Of a stretch of 29,596 bases of DNA, positions 7,441 to 16,118 are shown piece by piece; within the stretch, counting starts at the first letter, position 1; every line of letters starts with the position of its first letter. The position numbers were made by a program, and so were the translations under genes. This stretch comes from an uncultured Lachnospiraceae bacterium. Lineage in GTDB: Bacteria > Bacillota > Clostridia > Lachnospirales > Lachnospiraceae. The stretch spans positions 1 to 29,596 of the forward strand of contig CAKZZH010000102.1 of assembly GCA_937885345.1 (NCBI GenBank), in the 5' to 3' direction. The notes under the pieces were generated by a model. The model ran no database searches. It had not been told where the DNA came from and saw only the letters and a list, made by a program, of their open reading frames with translations.

Positions 7441-8943
7441 TTACTTGTTCTTAAGTCCCATGGCAATCTCTACGACCTTATATGCACCGTCGTACAGGCC
7501 TGTTGATTTATTTGTGATTATGTTTTTACACATATCATTAAGAAGTTCATCATCCTCAATAAACATATCCGTCATCTGGATGGTATGAGGAATATCCCTG
7601 CATTCAAGCGTTCCGTCGCCAACCTCGGCCGAATGGATCGCGCCCCACATCTCATGCTTTCCGACTCTCTTTATAAAAAGTTTAGGAACAGGGTAAAATG
7701 CCAGTTCGCTGGGTTTGGTCACGAGCACATCCGCGCTTCTCATAAGAAGATTTGTACAGTAAACCGCTTCAAAAATATTCTTATGCCAAAAGCCGTGAAT
7801 TCCCGTAACATCTTTTGCGGGATCGAGTGCACTGTCTGCAAATTCCACGAGCTCGCTCCAGTTGTCAAAGTGCTCCGTCGAAAGCCCCTTCATCTCCGGA
7901 ATCTCGCCTATAAGGGCATCCCAGACATTTTTATAATCTCCGACATTAACGTACAGCGCTGCTTTGCCGGATTTTACAAGAGGGATGAGGTGCTTTATTA
8001 TCGCAGCAAAAATTTCCTTCTGTGCACCCGCGCCACCTATCGTAAGCAGGAATCTCATGGGCTTGCCGTCTTTCTTTCTGTCCATTCTCGCCTTACAGTC
8101 CGCTTCGATATTGCTGACAAGTTCGTGGTCAATATAATGCCCGGTGTAAATAAGCGCGTCTCCCGGCATTGCCTTATTTACATGTTTCTTGTTCATTCCG
8201 TTAAGAATTCTGTAGCCCATATATGCGTTGTGGCACTGGATCGTATGCACGCTGCCTTCCGAAAGATGCAGTGCCATCGGCCAGTTATCCGGAATTGCAT
8301 TGACAACATATTTCATTCCCGCGTGAATTGCCGCCTGCGCAGGCCATACATGTGTTCCGACGACCGGAATATCCTTGGGAACATTTCTGTAAACCGGTGC
8401 CATAAGCTCAGCATTTTTCTGATCCGATGAATTATAGGTAAGTGCCCTGAAGCCCTCATAATTCATGGGTTCCCACACCAGTTTGTTGAAAAGGCCTATT
8501 TTACTTAACCTTGAACCGAGTGAGTACAGATCGTTCTGTGCGCCGATAACTTTGGTACAAGTCGTTTCTTTGTAAGAGTTGAGATCCATCCAGTACGGAA
8601 CATAACCCATCGAATGGGCCGCAGAAGCAATAGCCATTGATATTCTGTAATGACCGAAGCCCATTCTTATATTGCCGACTATGATTCCCTTCTGTGTATC
8701 AAACTCAAGTCTTTCGGCATTTCTCGTCGGATCGTAATGCGCATTCTGATCAAGATCTCCGACAAGAATGTTGTTAACCCCGAGCGAATCGCCTATATAA
8801 GCATTCTTCTCGATAACCACAGGATAGTTCACCTGCGAATCATCTCCGTATTTCTTTGCATATTTTTTCTTGGAACGAACGGCCTTCTTATAGGCACCGT
8901 CTTTGATCTCGTTACCGAAGATCACTTTAGATCTGTCCTGCAT
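7441..8943 (-). CDS. GT-B fold glycosyltransferase-like protein (MGDG-synthase-like)
   Basis: This 500-residue soluble-looking protein is not confidently identified. Residues 86-114 contain IIVGNIRMGFGHYRISMAI. This resembles the GGGHNRAA-type nucleotide/acceptor loop at the start of the MGDG synthase/MurG-like GT-B fold. Towards the C-terminus, SADVLVTKPSELAFYPVPK resembles the TKPGG segment of the donor-sugar domain in the same superfamily. The middle has a GGAGAQKEIF loop, another hallmark-like turn of GT28 enzymes. The first 80 residues are basic and unlike any domain I can name. It starts 1 nt after the GH2 stop, with AAAGGAGG six bases before its ATG, so it is firmly inside the galactoside operon. 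A galactosyl- or glucosyl-transferase to lipid or glycan is plausible. A domain of unknown function is the safe label. Confidence 0.6.
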   Translation of the reverse strand: MQDRSKVIFGNEIKDGAYKKAVRSKKKYAKKYGDDSQVNYPVVIEKNAYIGDSLGVNNILVGDLDQNAHYDPTRNAERLEFDTQKGIIVGNIRMGFGHYRISMAIASAAHSMGYVPYWMDLNSYKETTCTKVIGAQNDLYSLGSRLSKIGLFNKLVWEPMNYEGFRALTYNSSDQKNAELMAPVYRNVPKDIPVVGTHVWPAQAAIHAGMKYVVNAIPDNWPMALHLSEGSVHTIQCHNAYMGYRILNGMNKKHVNKAMPGDALIYTGHYIDHELVSNIEADCKARMDRKKDGKPMRFLLTIGGAGAQKEIFAAIIKHLIPLVKSGKAALYVNVGDYKNVWDALIGEIPEMKGLSTEHFDNWSELVEFADSALDPAKDVTGIHGFWHKNIFEAVYCTNLLMRSADVLVTKPSELAFYPVPKLFIKRVGKHEMWGAIHSAEVGDGTLECRDIPHTIQMTDMFIEDDELLNDMCKNIITNKSTGLYDGAYKVVEIAMGLKNK

Positions 8944-8944
8944 T

Positions 8945-11371
8945 CTAGTCCTCCTTTACAATCGTAAAATCAATGATCACAGGCTCCGCTTGTTCGCAGG
9001 TTATTCTCACCTTTGCACTGCCTGCTTCGCCCAGAGTCTTAACATATAAACCAGTCATTCCGCCCTGCATACCTATAAGGTCGGGACCGATGATTTCGAT
9101 AGGTCCTTCCGTTTCTATCCTCACAGGATCGTTGCAGAAGAATAATTGATTGCCCTCTTCATCCAGCATTCTAAGCCTTATCCCGGCCACATCATAAGTT
9201 CTCGAATCCTTAAGAAGCGTATGGCTTACCTTACTCTCAAGCTTCATTCGGGTCATAGGCTTTTTAACGATCGTCTTAACAACCTTGCCGTCTTTGATCG
9301 CTTCAAACCTGTAAGATGTCGCCTTGCCGCCCCAATCGCCTATATACCGGTTATACAATGCAACGGCCTGACTGCTCTTCATACGATACCGAAGCATGCA
9401 CCAAAGCATTTTAATAACAATCTTCGGAGGATAGTTATAACCGTGAAGGGCCACATAATTCAACCCTTCCTTGACGATATCGGCCTGCTTCTTTTTAAAA
9501 TTCTCGTTCCTATGTATCTGATCTCCGATAAAATCATCAATCAGGATCGGCCCGTGATTTAAGTGTTTGTACGGTGATCTCTCATTCGTAAACTCACTTA
9601 TGAACACATCATTCTTGTACATTTTAACGGAATCGGCATTGGTAAAAATATAAGTGTCTCCGCGGTTACAGCCGGGATGTTCGCCGATATCCATTGTAGA
9701 ACTGACTTCAAGGACAGGCGTTTCATCCTGCTCGCAGGAATATATAAGCGAGGCAAGCTTGGGATTACGGAACATATCAAGAACGCCGTGATAACAGATC
9801 CTGTCGCCGCTTCCGAAATCCTTGTGCGTATTATAGTCAAACATACACCATCCGAAAGACCCCGCAATATCAGGCTCTGCATAGATCGCATCAAGCACCT
9901 TTGCATGACGCATCGCATGTTCAAGTCTGTGCTCCTCGCAGTCATACGCCTTGGTAGGATACATATGTCCGTTATATTCGCTTACGAGATATGCCTTCGA
10001 CATATCCGAAGTAACCTTTTTCTTGGGCTCGCAGCCCTTGTTCTTGCCATCGCAGACAAAGTCATTATATGTATAAACATCTTCAAGAAGATTGCTTTTC
10101 TTGCCCGCTCTCACTCCACCCGTAGGGCGCGCAGGATCGAGGTCATGTGCGATTTCATTGGTAATTGTGTAGAATTTATCGTCGTCCTGTGATTCGTTGA
10201 TCCTAACGCCCCACAGAATGATCGACGGATGATTGCGATACTGAAGGATCATCTCCTTAAGATTGACAAGTGCCTGCTCCTTCCACGCATCGTCGCCGAT
10301 ATGCTGCCATCCGGGAAACTCCATAAATACAAGCAATCCCTCCCTGTCACATGCTTCGATAAAATCATGCGACTGAGGATAATGAGAAGTCCTTACACTG
10401 TTGCATCCAAGTTCATTCTTAAGGATCAGTGCATCCTGAATCTGCATGGACGCGGGCATTGCATAGCCCACATATGCATAGCTTTGATGCCGGTTAAGTC
10501 CGCGGATCCGGTATTTCCTTCCGTTCAGATAGAAGCCGTCCGCCCTGAAATCAATGCTCCTGAATGCAATAGGATCCTCGCGAAAGTCAAGAACTGCGCC
10601 GGGCGCTGCACTTTCGCGCAGTACGGTTTTGAGAATATATCTCACCGGACGCTCGGGGCTCCAGAGGCTTATATTCTCGGCAATATGCTCTACTTCGCCT
10701 GCCGGATATTCGCAGACAAGCCTGCCCTTGTCATCATAGAGGCTCTGGGAAACCGCGTAATTGCCTGCGTCGGATATTTTAATGAAGGACTCAAAACGAA
10801 CCGTTGCAATCTCTTTCTCGCCCTCACCGGAAGTGATCAAATTGCCCACACCGCCCGCAATATCGAGCTTCGCAAGAGGATATACGTCCTCAATATACGT
10901 ATTTTCCTCGATATCAAGATAGACCTCTCTGTAGATTCCGCCGTAAGTCATGTAGTCAACAACAAAACCAAAAGGCGGTACATTGAGAGTTTCCCTGCTG
11001 TCACAACGCACCGTTATATAATTCGGTTCATCGTATTTTATAAGCTTGGTGAGTTCAACGCGGATCGCTGTATATCCGCACAGATGTCTTGTGATCTCCG
11101 CGCCGTTAAAATACACGACCGCCTTATGCGCAGCCGCCTCGATCACAAGAAAAACCCTCTTATTCTTCCAGGAAGGATCTGCGATCACTTCTCTTCTGTA
11201 TCCGCTCACCATCTGGTATTCGGATTCATCGAAATAATGAAAAGGCGTTTCTTTAACGGTATGCGGAAGGCGCACCTTAGCATAACCGCTAAGATCGGCA
11301 TCCTTTTGAAGCATCAGGTCATCATATTTTTCACTGAATATCCAATTGTCATTAATGTACTGTCTTGCCAT
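8945..11371 (-). CDS. GH2 family beta-galactosidase-like glycoside hydrolase
   Basis: This retaining beta-glycosidase of family GH2 has an N-terminal jelly-roll (about 1-160), an immunoglobulin-like domain (about 165-285), a TIM barrel and an extended C-terminal region. From the chosen start, the acid/base is Glu393 in WGVRINES and the nucleophile is Glu465 in LVSEYNGH. GLNRHQSY and NSVRTSHYP are the family signature segments. There is no signal peptide. Substrate cannot be fixed: beta-galactosidase is the likeliest given the GH36 and GPH neighbours, but beta-glucuronidase or beta-mannosidase are possible. The reading frame extends to 11410. The ATG at 11371 has AGGGAG ten bases upstream and begins MARQYIND, which aligns with normal GH2 starts, giving 808 residues. 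It follows the TetR gene by 66 nt in the same direction. Confidence 0.9.
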   Translation of the reverse strand: MARQYINDNWIFSEKYDDLMLQKDADLSGYAKVRLPHTVKETPFHYFDESEYQMVSGYRREVIADPSWKNKRVFLVIEAAAHKAVVYFNGAEITRHLCGYTAIRVELTKLIKYDEPNYITVRCDSRETLNVPPFGFVVDYMTYGGIYREVYLDIEENTYIEDVYPLAKLDIAGGVGNLITSGEGEKEIATVRFESFIKISDAGNYAVSQSLYDDKGRLVCEYPAGEVEHIAENISLWSPERPVRYILKTVLRESAAPGAVLDFREDPIAFRSIDFRADGFYLNGRKYRIRGLNRHQSYAYVGYAMPASMQIQDALILKNELGCNSVRTSHYPQSHDFIEACDREGLLVFMEFPGWQHIGDDAWKEQALVNLKEMILQYRNHPSIILWGVRINESQDDDKFYTITNEIAHDLDPARPTGGVRAGKKSNLLEDVYTYNDFVCDGKNKGCEPKKKVTSDMSKAYLVSEYNGHMYPTKAYDCEEHRLEHAMRHAKVLDAIYAEPDIAGSFGWCMFDYNTHKDFGSGDRICYHGVLDMFRNPKLASLIYSCEQDETPVLEVSSTMDIGEHPGCNRGDTYIFTNADSVKMYKNDVFISEFTNERSPYKHLNHGPILIDDFIGDQIHRNENFKKKQADIVKEGLNYVALHGYNYPPKIVIKMLWCMLRYRMKSSQAVALYNRYIGDWGGKATSYRFEAIKDGKVVKTIVKKPMTRMKLESKVSHTLLKDSRTYDVAGIRLRMLDEEGNQLFFCNDPVRIETEGPIEIIGPDLIGMQGGMTGLYVKTLGEAGSAKVRITCEQAEPVIIDFTIVKED

Positions 11372-11437
11372 CCAAACCATTCTCCCTTGCAAACTGTGCC
11401 TTATGCGCACCTTTATATACTGAGTTTACGAGCGCCC

Positions 11438-11998
11438 TTACCTTGCGATTCCTTCAATCAGGATATCAACCACTTCCTTGAGAGCATCCTGATAGGATAT
11501 TTTATTATCGATAAGAATGTCCCTCTGGAAGAACTGTTCCAAAGTCGCTTCGTACATCGTCTTGAAAACGATCACATCGATCTTCTTTATAATGCCCTCT
11601 TCCATTCCTTTGTTGAGAAGTGCTATCGTCGCTTCCCAGCCTGTTTCAAGGCTTTTCTCGACCCTCATATATGTCTTGGGATATTTTGCTTTGAGAAGGT
11701 AGAGCTGACTGAGATCGATATTCGTATACACATCAGGCAACACCGTCAGAACTCTTCTGAGTTTCTCAATCGTGGATAAAGTCAGGTCCGAAAGCACCGC
11801 TCTCTCGGCTTCTTTGATCTTATCGAAGCTGTAATCCACCATATGGTAAAACAACGATTCCTTGTCGGAGAACACGGTATAGATGGTCTTTTTGCTTATC
11901 GCAAGATCCCTTGCGATATCGTCCATTGTGAACTTAAGCCCGTTCTGCGAGAACTCTTCAATTGCCGCGCCAATGATCTTATTTCTTAATTCGTCCAT
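11438..11998 (-). CDS. TetR/AcrR family transcriptional regulator
   Basis: This 186-residue regulator has an N-terminal helix-turn-helix (residues about 5-50: AAIEEFSQNGLKFTMDDIA then AISKKTIYTVFSDKESLF). An all-helical ligand/dimer domain follows. The frame is open to 12043, but the ATG at 11998 follows GGGGTGGAG and gives the usual TetR start a few residues before helix 1. It heads the galactoside operon, followed by GH2, GT-like, transporter and GH36 genes, so it may be its local regulator. TetR is unusual for sugar operons. It also lies between that operon and the fabZ end of the polyketide-like operon, so lipid control is possible. Ligand unknown. Confidence 0.9.
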   Translation of the reverse strand: MDELRNKIIGAAIEEFSQNGLKFTMDDIARDLAISKKTIYTVFSDKESLFYHMVDYSFDKIKEAERAVLSDLTLSTIEKLRRVLTVLPDVYTNIDLSQLYLLKAKYPKTYMRVEKSLETGWEATIALLNKGMEEGIIKKIDVIVFKTMYEATLEQFFQRDILIDNKISYQDALKEVVDILIEGIAR

Positions 11999-12068
11999 AG
12001 CTCCACCCCATATCTCTTTATATAGAATTCTTAATTTCCTCAAGGTACCGTTACTTAAGAAGTTTTGA

Positions 12069-12102
12069 GAAACTCGGAAACCCTTTTGCGTTTCTCCGTT
12101 TC
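12069..12102 (-). repeat. Inverted repeat in the leader of the TetR gene
   Basis: Two 13-base arms (12069-12081 and 12090-12102) are inverted repeats matching at 10 of 13 positions around an 8-base centre. They sit between the predicted transcription start and the TetR ATG. They could be an autoregulatory operator or an RNA hairpin. Confidence 0.4.
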
Positions 12103-12106
12103 CTTA

Positions 12107-12135
12107 AATGTAGCATAATGTACAAATCTTTGCAA
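12107..12135 (-). promoter_or_regulatory. Predicted promoter of the TetR-galactoside operon
   Basis: On the minus strand, TTGCAA (12130-12135) and TACATT (12107-12112) are separated by 17 bases. TGC directly precedes the -10 (extended -10). The surrounding 12100-12200 stretch is strongly AT-rich, as expected for a promoter. It lies downstream of the terminator of the previous operon, so the galactoside operon appears to be separately transcribed. Confidence 0.45.
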
Positions 12136-12181
12136 TATTTTTTTGACATTTGTGCAAAAATACAATTTGCATATTTTTAAA

Positions 12182-12214
12182 ACAAAATAATAAAAGAAAA
12201 AGCCCCGCGCTTTT
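12182..12214 (-). terminator. Terminator of the polyketide-like operon
   Basis: On the minus strand a short stem AAAAGC/GCTTTT (12198-12203 with 12209-12214, 5-base loop) runs straight into TTTCTTTTATTATTTT. It is about 70 nt after the fabZ-like stop codon at 12283. A second weak hairpin (GCCTG...CGGGC) lies just before it. Confidence 0.65.
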
Positions 12215-12282
12215 GCTGCTGCCCGAACAGGCAACACCTTAAGCGCAAGGCCCTAACGATCCATATTTTATTATTTGCGGAT

Positions 12283-12729
12283 CTACTCCTCTGCGTAGAT
12301 AGTCTCTTTGTCAACAGCGGTAAACATAAGCTCGCCCTTTGCTCTTGCCTTTCCGTCGACACTTATCGTAACGGCGAAAGAAAAAAGTCCGCTACTACCC
12401 ATCGTCTTCTTGCAATCAATGATCATCGTATCTCCCGGAATAATGGGCTTTACGAATTTAAAATCCTTAACCTTAAGAAGCACATAAATCGTCTTCTCAT
12501 CCGTTCCGTCAGCCTCAATGGCAAGCGAACAAGCCTGAGCCGCAGACTCGATGACAAGCACACCCGGCATAATAGGGCTGTCCGGGAAATGTCCCATAAA
12601 ATAAGGCTCATTCACGGATACATTCTTAAGAGCTTTAACAGATTCTCCGGGTACTATCTCAAGCACCTTCTCCACCATTTGAAAAGGCGGACGCTGTTTG
12701 ATCCTTTTATTGATCTCGATTATGTTCAT
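12283..12729 (-). CDS. fabZ: FabZ-type 3-hydroxyacyl-ACP dehydratase
   Basis: This 148-residue single hot-dog-fold dehydratase removes water from 3-hydroxyacyl-ACP to give the trans-2-enoyl chain. The family signature is clear: NEPYFMGHFPDSPIMPGVLVIE, with catalytic His47 and Glu61. The N-terminal RPPFQMVEKVLE and the C-terminal GDTMIIDC segments also fit FabZ. It is the last gene of the ten-gene leftward operon, 28 nt after the ketoreductase gene. With KS, KR and DH but no enoyl reductase in the operon, the chain would keep its double bonds. That is the basis for suspecting a polyene product. It could instead be an accessory primary-metabolism FabZ. Confidence 0.93.
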   Translation of the reverse strand: MNIIEINKRIKQRPPFQMVEKVLEIVPGESVKALKNVSVNEPYFMGHFPDSPIMPGVLVIESAAQACSLAIEADGTDEKTIYVLLKVKDFKFVKPIIPGDTMIIDCKKTMGSSGLFSFAVTISVDGKARAKGELMFTAVDKETIYAEE

Positions 12730-12757
12730 TGTATCTTCCTTTCCGCACCAAAGAGCT

Positions 12758-13525
12758 TTATAAGCTTAAGCCACCGTCCATTGTGATGATCTGGCCGGTT
12801 ATATAGTCGCCGGCAGGTCCAAGAAGCATGTTTACAACCTCTGCAACCTCATCGGCTGTCCCCTGTCTTCCAAGAGGTATGGCCTTTAAATATTCCTGCA
12901 TCTTCTCTTCGGGAACCGCATCGATCATCTCAGTCTGAATAAAGCCGGGAGCAACCGCATTAACGGTAATTCCGTACTGTCCGAGTTCTTTTGCAAGCAC
13001 CTGAGTAAGTGAGTTAACGGCGCCCTTGGTCGCGCTGTAAACTGATTGTCCTGCAAGAGCCATTCTTCCGCTTACTGAGGATATGTTGACGATCCTTCCG
13101 CCTCTCTTCATCATTTTGAGAGCAGCGGACTGGCATGCATAGAAATAGCCCTTAACATTTATTTCAAAGCTTCTGTCAAGAGAGTCCTTGGGCACCATCA
13201 TAAGATATGCGTCATCAACCACGCCTGCGTTGTTTACGAGATAATCAATCTGTCCGAAGTACTTGAACGCTTCTCTGAAAAGATTGCCGATCTCCTTCTG
13301 ATCTGCGGTATTTGCTTTAACTGCAATGGCATCAACTCCGTACTCCTTGCACTTTTCCACAACTTCAAGTGCGGGGCCCTCGCTGGAATTGTAATTGATA
13401 ACTACATTAATGCCTTCTTTTGCAAGTCTGAGTGCAATAGCCTTGCCGATGCCTCTTGAAGAGCCGGTAACTATCGCAACGCGCTTTGCGGCCTCCTGTG
13501 AAGCCGTATTAACTGATTCGCCCAT
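12758..13525 (-). CDS. fabG: FabG-type 3-ketoacyl-ACP reductase
   Basis: This 255-residue short-chain dehydrogenase reduces 3-ketoacyl-ACP with NADPH. It shows the TGSSRGIG nucleotide loop (20-27), NNAG (98-101), Asn123, Ser150 in NISSVSG, and Tyr163 with Lys167 in YSATKGA. The C-terminal ITMDGGLSL is typical of FabG. The frame is open to a GTG at 13549, but AAGGAG lies six bases before the ATG at 13525, which is preferred. A short hydrophilic N-terminal extension of about 12 residues precedes the core. It sits between the KS-CLF fusion (87-nt gap with a strong hairpin) and fabZ (28-nt gap). Within a type II PKS reading this is the dedicated ketoreductase. Confidence 0.93.
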   Translation of the reverse strand: MGESVNTASQEAAKRVAIVTGSSRGIGKAIALRLAKEGINVVINYNSSEGPALEVVEKCKEYGVDAIAVKANTADQKEIGNLFREAFKYFGQIDYLVNNAGVVDDAYLMMVPKDSLDRSFEINVKGYFYACQSAALKMMKRGGRIVNISSVSGRMALAGQSVYSATKGAVNSLTQVLAKELGQYGITVNAVAPGFIQTEMIDAVPEEKMQEYLKAIPLGRQGTADEVAEVVNMLLGPAGDYITGQIITMDGGLSL

Positions 13526-13560
13526 CTCTTTCTCCTTCTTGTCAATCACTTATGATTACC

Positions 13561-13602
13561 ATAAAATACCCGCCGCCCGTTACGGCGAAGCGGATATTTT
13601 AT
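13561..13602 (-). repeat. Large hairpin between the KS-CLF and FabG genes
   Basis: The arms ATAAAATA (13561-13568) and TATTTTAT (13595-13602) enclose CCGC/GCGG and CGCC/GGCG pairs around a CGTTAC loop. This gives about 16 base pairs with one mismatch and a small bulge. No T-run follows on the minus strand, so it looks like an mRNA processing, stability or attenuation element rather than a terminator. Confidence 0.6.
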
Positions 13603-13612
13603 CACTGATATA

Positions 13613-16006
13613 TTATTTCCCAATAACTACGGCAGTATAAGAACCGCCTGCCGCATAGCTTGTTACAAGGATGTTCCTGTATGCGGATGTGTCAACCGTA
13701 ACTTCCTTAATGCCGCCGTTAAGATCAAACGCCTTCTGAAAAGCATCGAGCTTTCCCGACAGAATATATGCCGCATGTACGGCCTCAAGCGTACTTGCTG
13801 CAGCTCTTGCCTCGCCGATCACCGTCTTAACCGACATTACGGGAGGAATAGTTGCGCCGAATACTTCGGCATATGCATTCTTCTCAATATTATCAACAAC
13901 ACTGTTGCCGTCCGCAAAGCCGATGATAGCATCAACACTGTCAATACCGGCGCTCTTAAGAGCTGCCTCGATCGCTTTGTTAAGAGCCTTTCCCGAACCC
14001 TCAAGAGTACCCACGGTAACCGACTCATGGCTCTGTCCGTAGCCCTTAACCTCTGCGAGCTTAGCCGCTCCTCTTGCATCTGCGGATGCAGCGCTCTCAA
14101 GCATAATGGTAACGGCACCTTCCGAGAGAAGCATCTTTCTGGAATCTCCCTCATACGGAGTGAGCTTGTCACCCTTCTTAAGAAGTCCGAGCGCATCATA
14201 AAGGCTCTGAATGGTATCTGTATTCTCATCGATACCCGAAGCCATCATCATCTTCTCGGTACCCTGTCTGACAAGGTTGTACGCATATGCGATACTCTGA
14301 AGACCAACCTGAGGTCCGTTGGTAAGAGTTACATTTGCGCCCTTAACTCCGGAGTTGATCGAGAAATACCCGCCTGCCGCATTGTATACGGTATTCGGGA
14401 AAATAAAAGCACTTCCCGCATTAAGACCGTTCGAAATCAGTCCCTCGTGGAAATTAACGATATCCGTTCCGGGTCCGTCCGATGTACCGATGATAAGTCC
14501 GATATCCGTTTCATTCTCGGTGCTTACGGTAACTCCTGCATTCTCAAGACACGCTCTTCCCGATACAACCTGCATATTGGAAAGCTTGTCGAGCTTACGA
14601 TAGAAATTCAGTTTGATACCGAACTTTGAATAATCCTCGGATGTAATATCTGCATGGTATGTTCCGTCCTCGCTTACGGCAAGACCGTTCTTAACCGCAT
14701 TGAGATAAGCTTCCTCGTTATTGCCGGCAGGTGTAACAAGGCCGACACCGGTGATATATACTTTATTATTCTCAAGAGGCTTAATATCCCTTGCTTCCTT
14801 CGAAAAGATAACCGAAGCATTGTTACCGCCGAATGCAAAATTGTTGGTCATTGCAATATCAATATTGCGCTGCTTCTTAACATTCGGTGTAAAATCAAGC
14901 TTTCCGGCCTTCTCTTTAAGATTCTCGAGATCCTCATCGGAATATCCGATCGTAGGAGGGACCGTATTGGTTGTAAGACCCTTGATGGTGTAAATCGCTT
15001 CAACGGCACCTGCTGCACCGAGACAGTGACCAACCATGGACTTGGTTGAATCAACGGATGTATTCTCGTTCTCACCGAAAATAGTCTGCATCGCCTGAAT
15101 CTCCGTTGAATCATTAAGAGGAGTTCCGGTTGCATGACCGTTGATATAATCAACATCGGAAGGCTTAAGAGCCGAAGCTTTAAGAGCCCACTTCATCGCA
15201 TTCATCTGGCCCTCGCTGTCAGGTCTGGGCGCTGTTATATGATGAGCATCCGAACTGATGCCGCCACCGAGGACGTCACAGTAAATCTTGGCGCCTCTTG
15301 CCTTGGCGTGCTCATAAGACTCAACGATAAGCGCACCTGCGCCTTCGCCAAGCGTAATTCCCTTGCTCTTGTTGTAAGGCGAACAAGGATCGGTATCAAG
15401 TGCGTGAAGCGCTGTAAACCCGCCGAATGCAAGTGCAGAGAACGAATCCGAACCACCTACGATAAATGCATCACCAACGCCCGCTCTTATGAGATCGCAT
15501 GCATACTCAATGCTTATCGTGCTGGCTGCACAGGCATTACCGATATTGGTAACAACACCCTTTGCGCCCGAGATCTTAGCAATATTATTGGCAATGGCGC
15601 CGATGCCCATTTTAAGGATATCTTCCTTATCACCCTTGCCCGCTTTTATATCTGTAAAATACTTCTGAATGCTGACCGCACCGCCTACGCAGCTTCCGAT
15701 GATAACACCGACTCTGTCAGCATTTGAGTCATTGATTTCAATCTTTGAATCGGAAAGAGCTTCCCTGGTTGCCTTAACCATAAGAAGTGAAACTCTGTCC
15801 ATAACACCTGCGTCTTCTCCCGCATCAACAGGAAAATCCGGTCTTACCTCTGCGCCCATGTGCGCATAGCAATCCGATGTATCGATGGACCGAACCTCCT
15901 TGATTCCAAGTACACCGTTAATACAATTCTCCCAACTTTCATCCACCGTATCACCGATCGAATTGATCATTCCGAGACCGGTAATAACACATCTTTTCTC
16001 ACTCAT
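13613..16006 (-). CDS. Fused ketosynthase-chain length factor-like protein (KS-CLF)
   Basis: This 797-residue protein has two complete thiolase-fold beta-ketoacyl synthase domains in tandem. Domain 1 (about 1-402) has the full triad of a condensing enzyme: Cys159 in GNACAAST, His291 in HATGTPLND, His327 in MVGHCLGAAG, plus Lys322 and the NNFAFGGNNAS loop. Domain 2 (about 414-797) restarts with VYITGVGLVTPAG. At the Cys site it reads TNGPQVGLQS (Pro565), the first His region reads FADGNSVVD, and the second reads GEARAAAS, so it cannot condense. This is the arrangement of a KS-alpha with a chain-length-factor partner, here on one polypeptide. Such pairs control chain length in type II PKSs, including aryl-polyene systems. 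The start follows an AAAGGA site. FabF-like primary synthases are about 410 residues, so this is not a housekeeping enzyme. Confidence 0.92.
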   Translation of the reverse strand: MSEKRCVITGLGMINSIGDTVDESWENCINGVLGIKEVRSIDTSDCYAHMGAEVRPDFPVDAGEDAGVMDRVSLLMVKATREALSDSKIEINDSNADRVGVIIGSCVGGAVSIQKYFTDIKAGKGDKEDILKMGIGAIANNIAKISGAKGVVTNIGNACAASTISIEYACDLIRAGVGDAFIVGGSDSFSALAFGGFTALHALDTDPCSPYNKSKGITLGEGAGALIVESYEHAKARGAKIYCDVLGGGISSDAHHITAPRPDSEGQMNAMKWALKASALKPSDVDYINGHATGTPLNDSTEIQAMQTIFGENENTSVDSTKSMVGHCLGAAGAVEAIYTIKGLTTNTVPPTIGYSDEDLENLKEKAGKLDFTPNVKKQRNIDIAMTNNFAFGGNNASVIFSKEARDIKPLENNKVYITGVGLVTPAGNNEEAYLNAVKNGLAVSEDGTYHADITSEDYSKFGIKLNFYRKLDKLSNMQVVSGRACLENAGVTVSTENETDIGLIIGTSDGPGTDIVNFHEGLISNGLNAGSAFIFPNTVYNAAGGYFSINSGVKGANVTLTNGPQVGLQSIAYAYNLVRQGTEKMMMASGIDENTDTIQSLYDALGLLKKGDKLTPYEGDSRKMLLSEGAVTIMLESAASADARGAAKLAEVKGYGQSHESVTVGTLEGSGKALNKAIEAALKSAGIDSVDAIIGFADGNSVVDNIEKNAYAEVFGATIPPVMSVKTVIGEARAAASTLEAVHAAYILSGKLDAFQKAFDLNGGIKEVTVDTSAYRNILVTSYAAGGSYTAVVIGK

Positions 16007-16024
16007 TTCTCTGATCCTTTCCTA

Positions 16025-16105
16025 AACCGGCTCAGCCGGTTCCGTGGAATTTTACTTAAATTGCGGAATGCGAAGCAACGAGCACCGGCCCATCGCTTCG
16101 ATTCC
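16025..16105 (-). repeat. Two hairpins between the ACP and KS-CLF genes
   Basis: The 112-nt gap between the ACP stop and the KS-CLF start holds two inverted repeats. The first is AACCGGCT/AGCCGGTT (16025-16032 with 16034-16041). The second is longer: GGAA-CGAAGC (65-68 and 71-76) pairs with GCTTCG-TTCC (95-100 and 102-105) of the 16000 block. Neither is followed by a T-run on the minus strand. They could stabilise the upstream ACP message or limit transcription into the synthase. Confidence 0.5.
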
Positions 16106-16118
16106 CGTTTCGTTAATC

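Noticed and set aside
10229..11779. Plus-strand open frame of 516 codons opposite the GH2 and TetR genes
   Set aside because: It lies antisense to two genes with clear family motifs, shows no domain pattern of its own, has a Cys/Arg/Ile/His-rich composition typical of shadow frames, and has no ribosome site.
12143..12148. Perfect TTGACA on the plus strand upstream of fabZ
   Set aside because: The nearest -10-like hexamers are at the wrong spacing (12 or 21 bases) and there is no plus-strand gene downstream.
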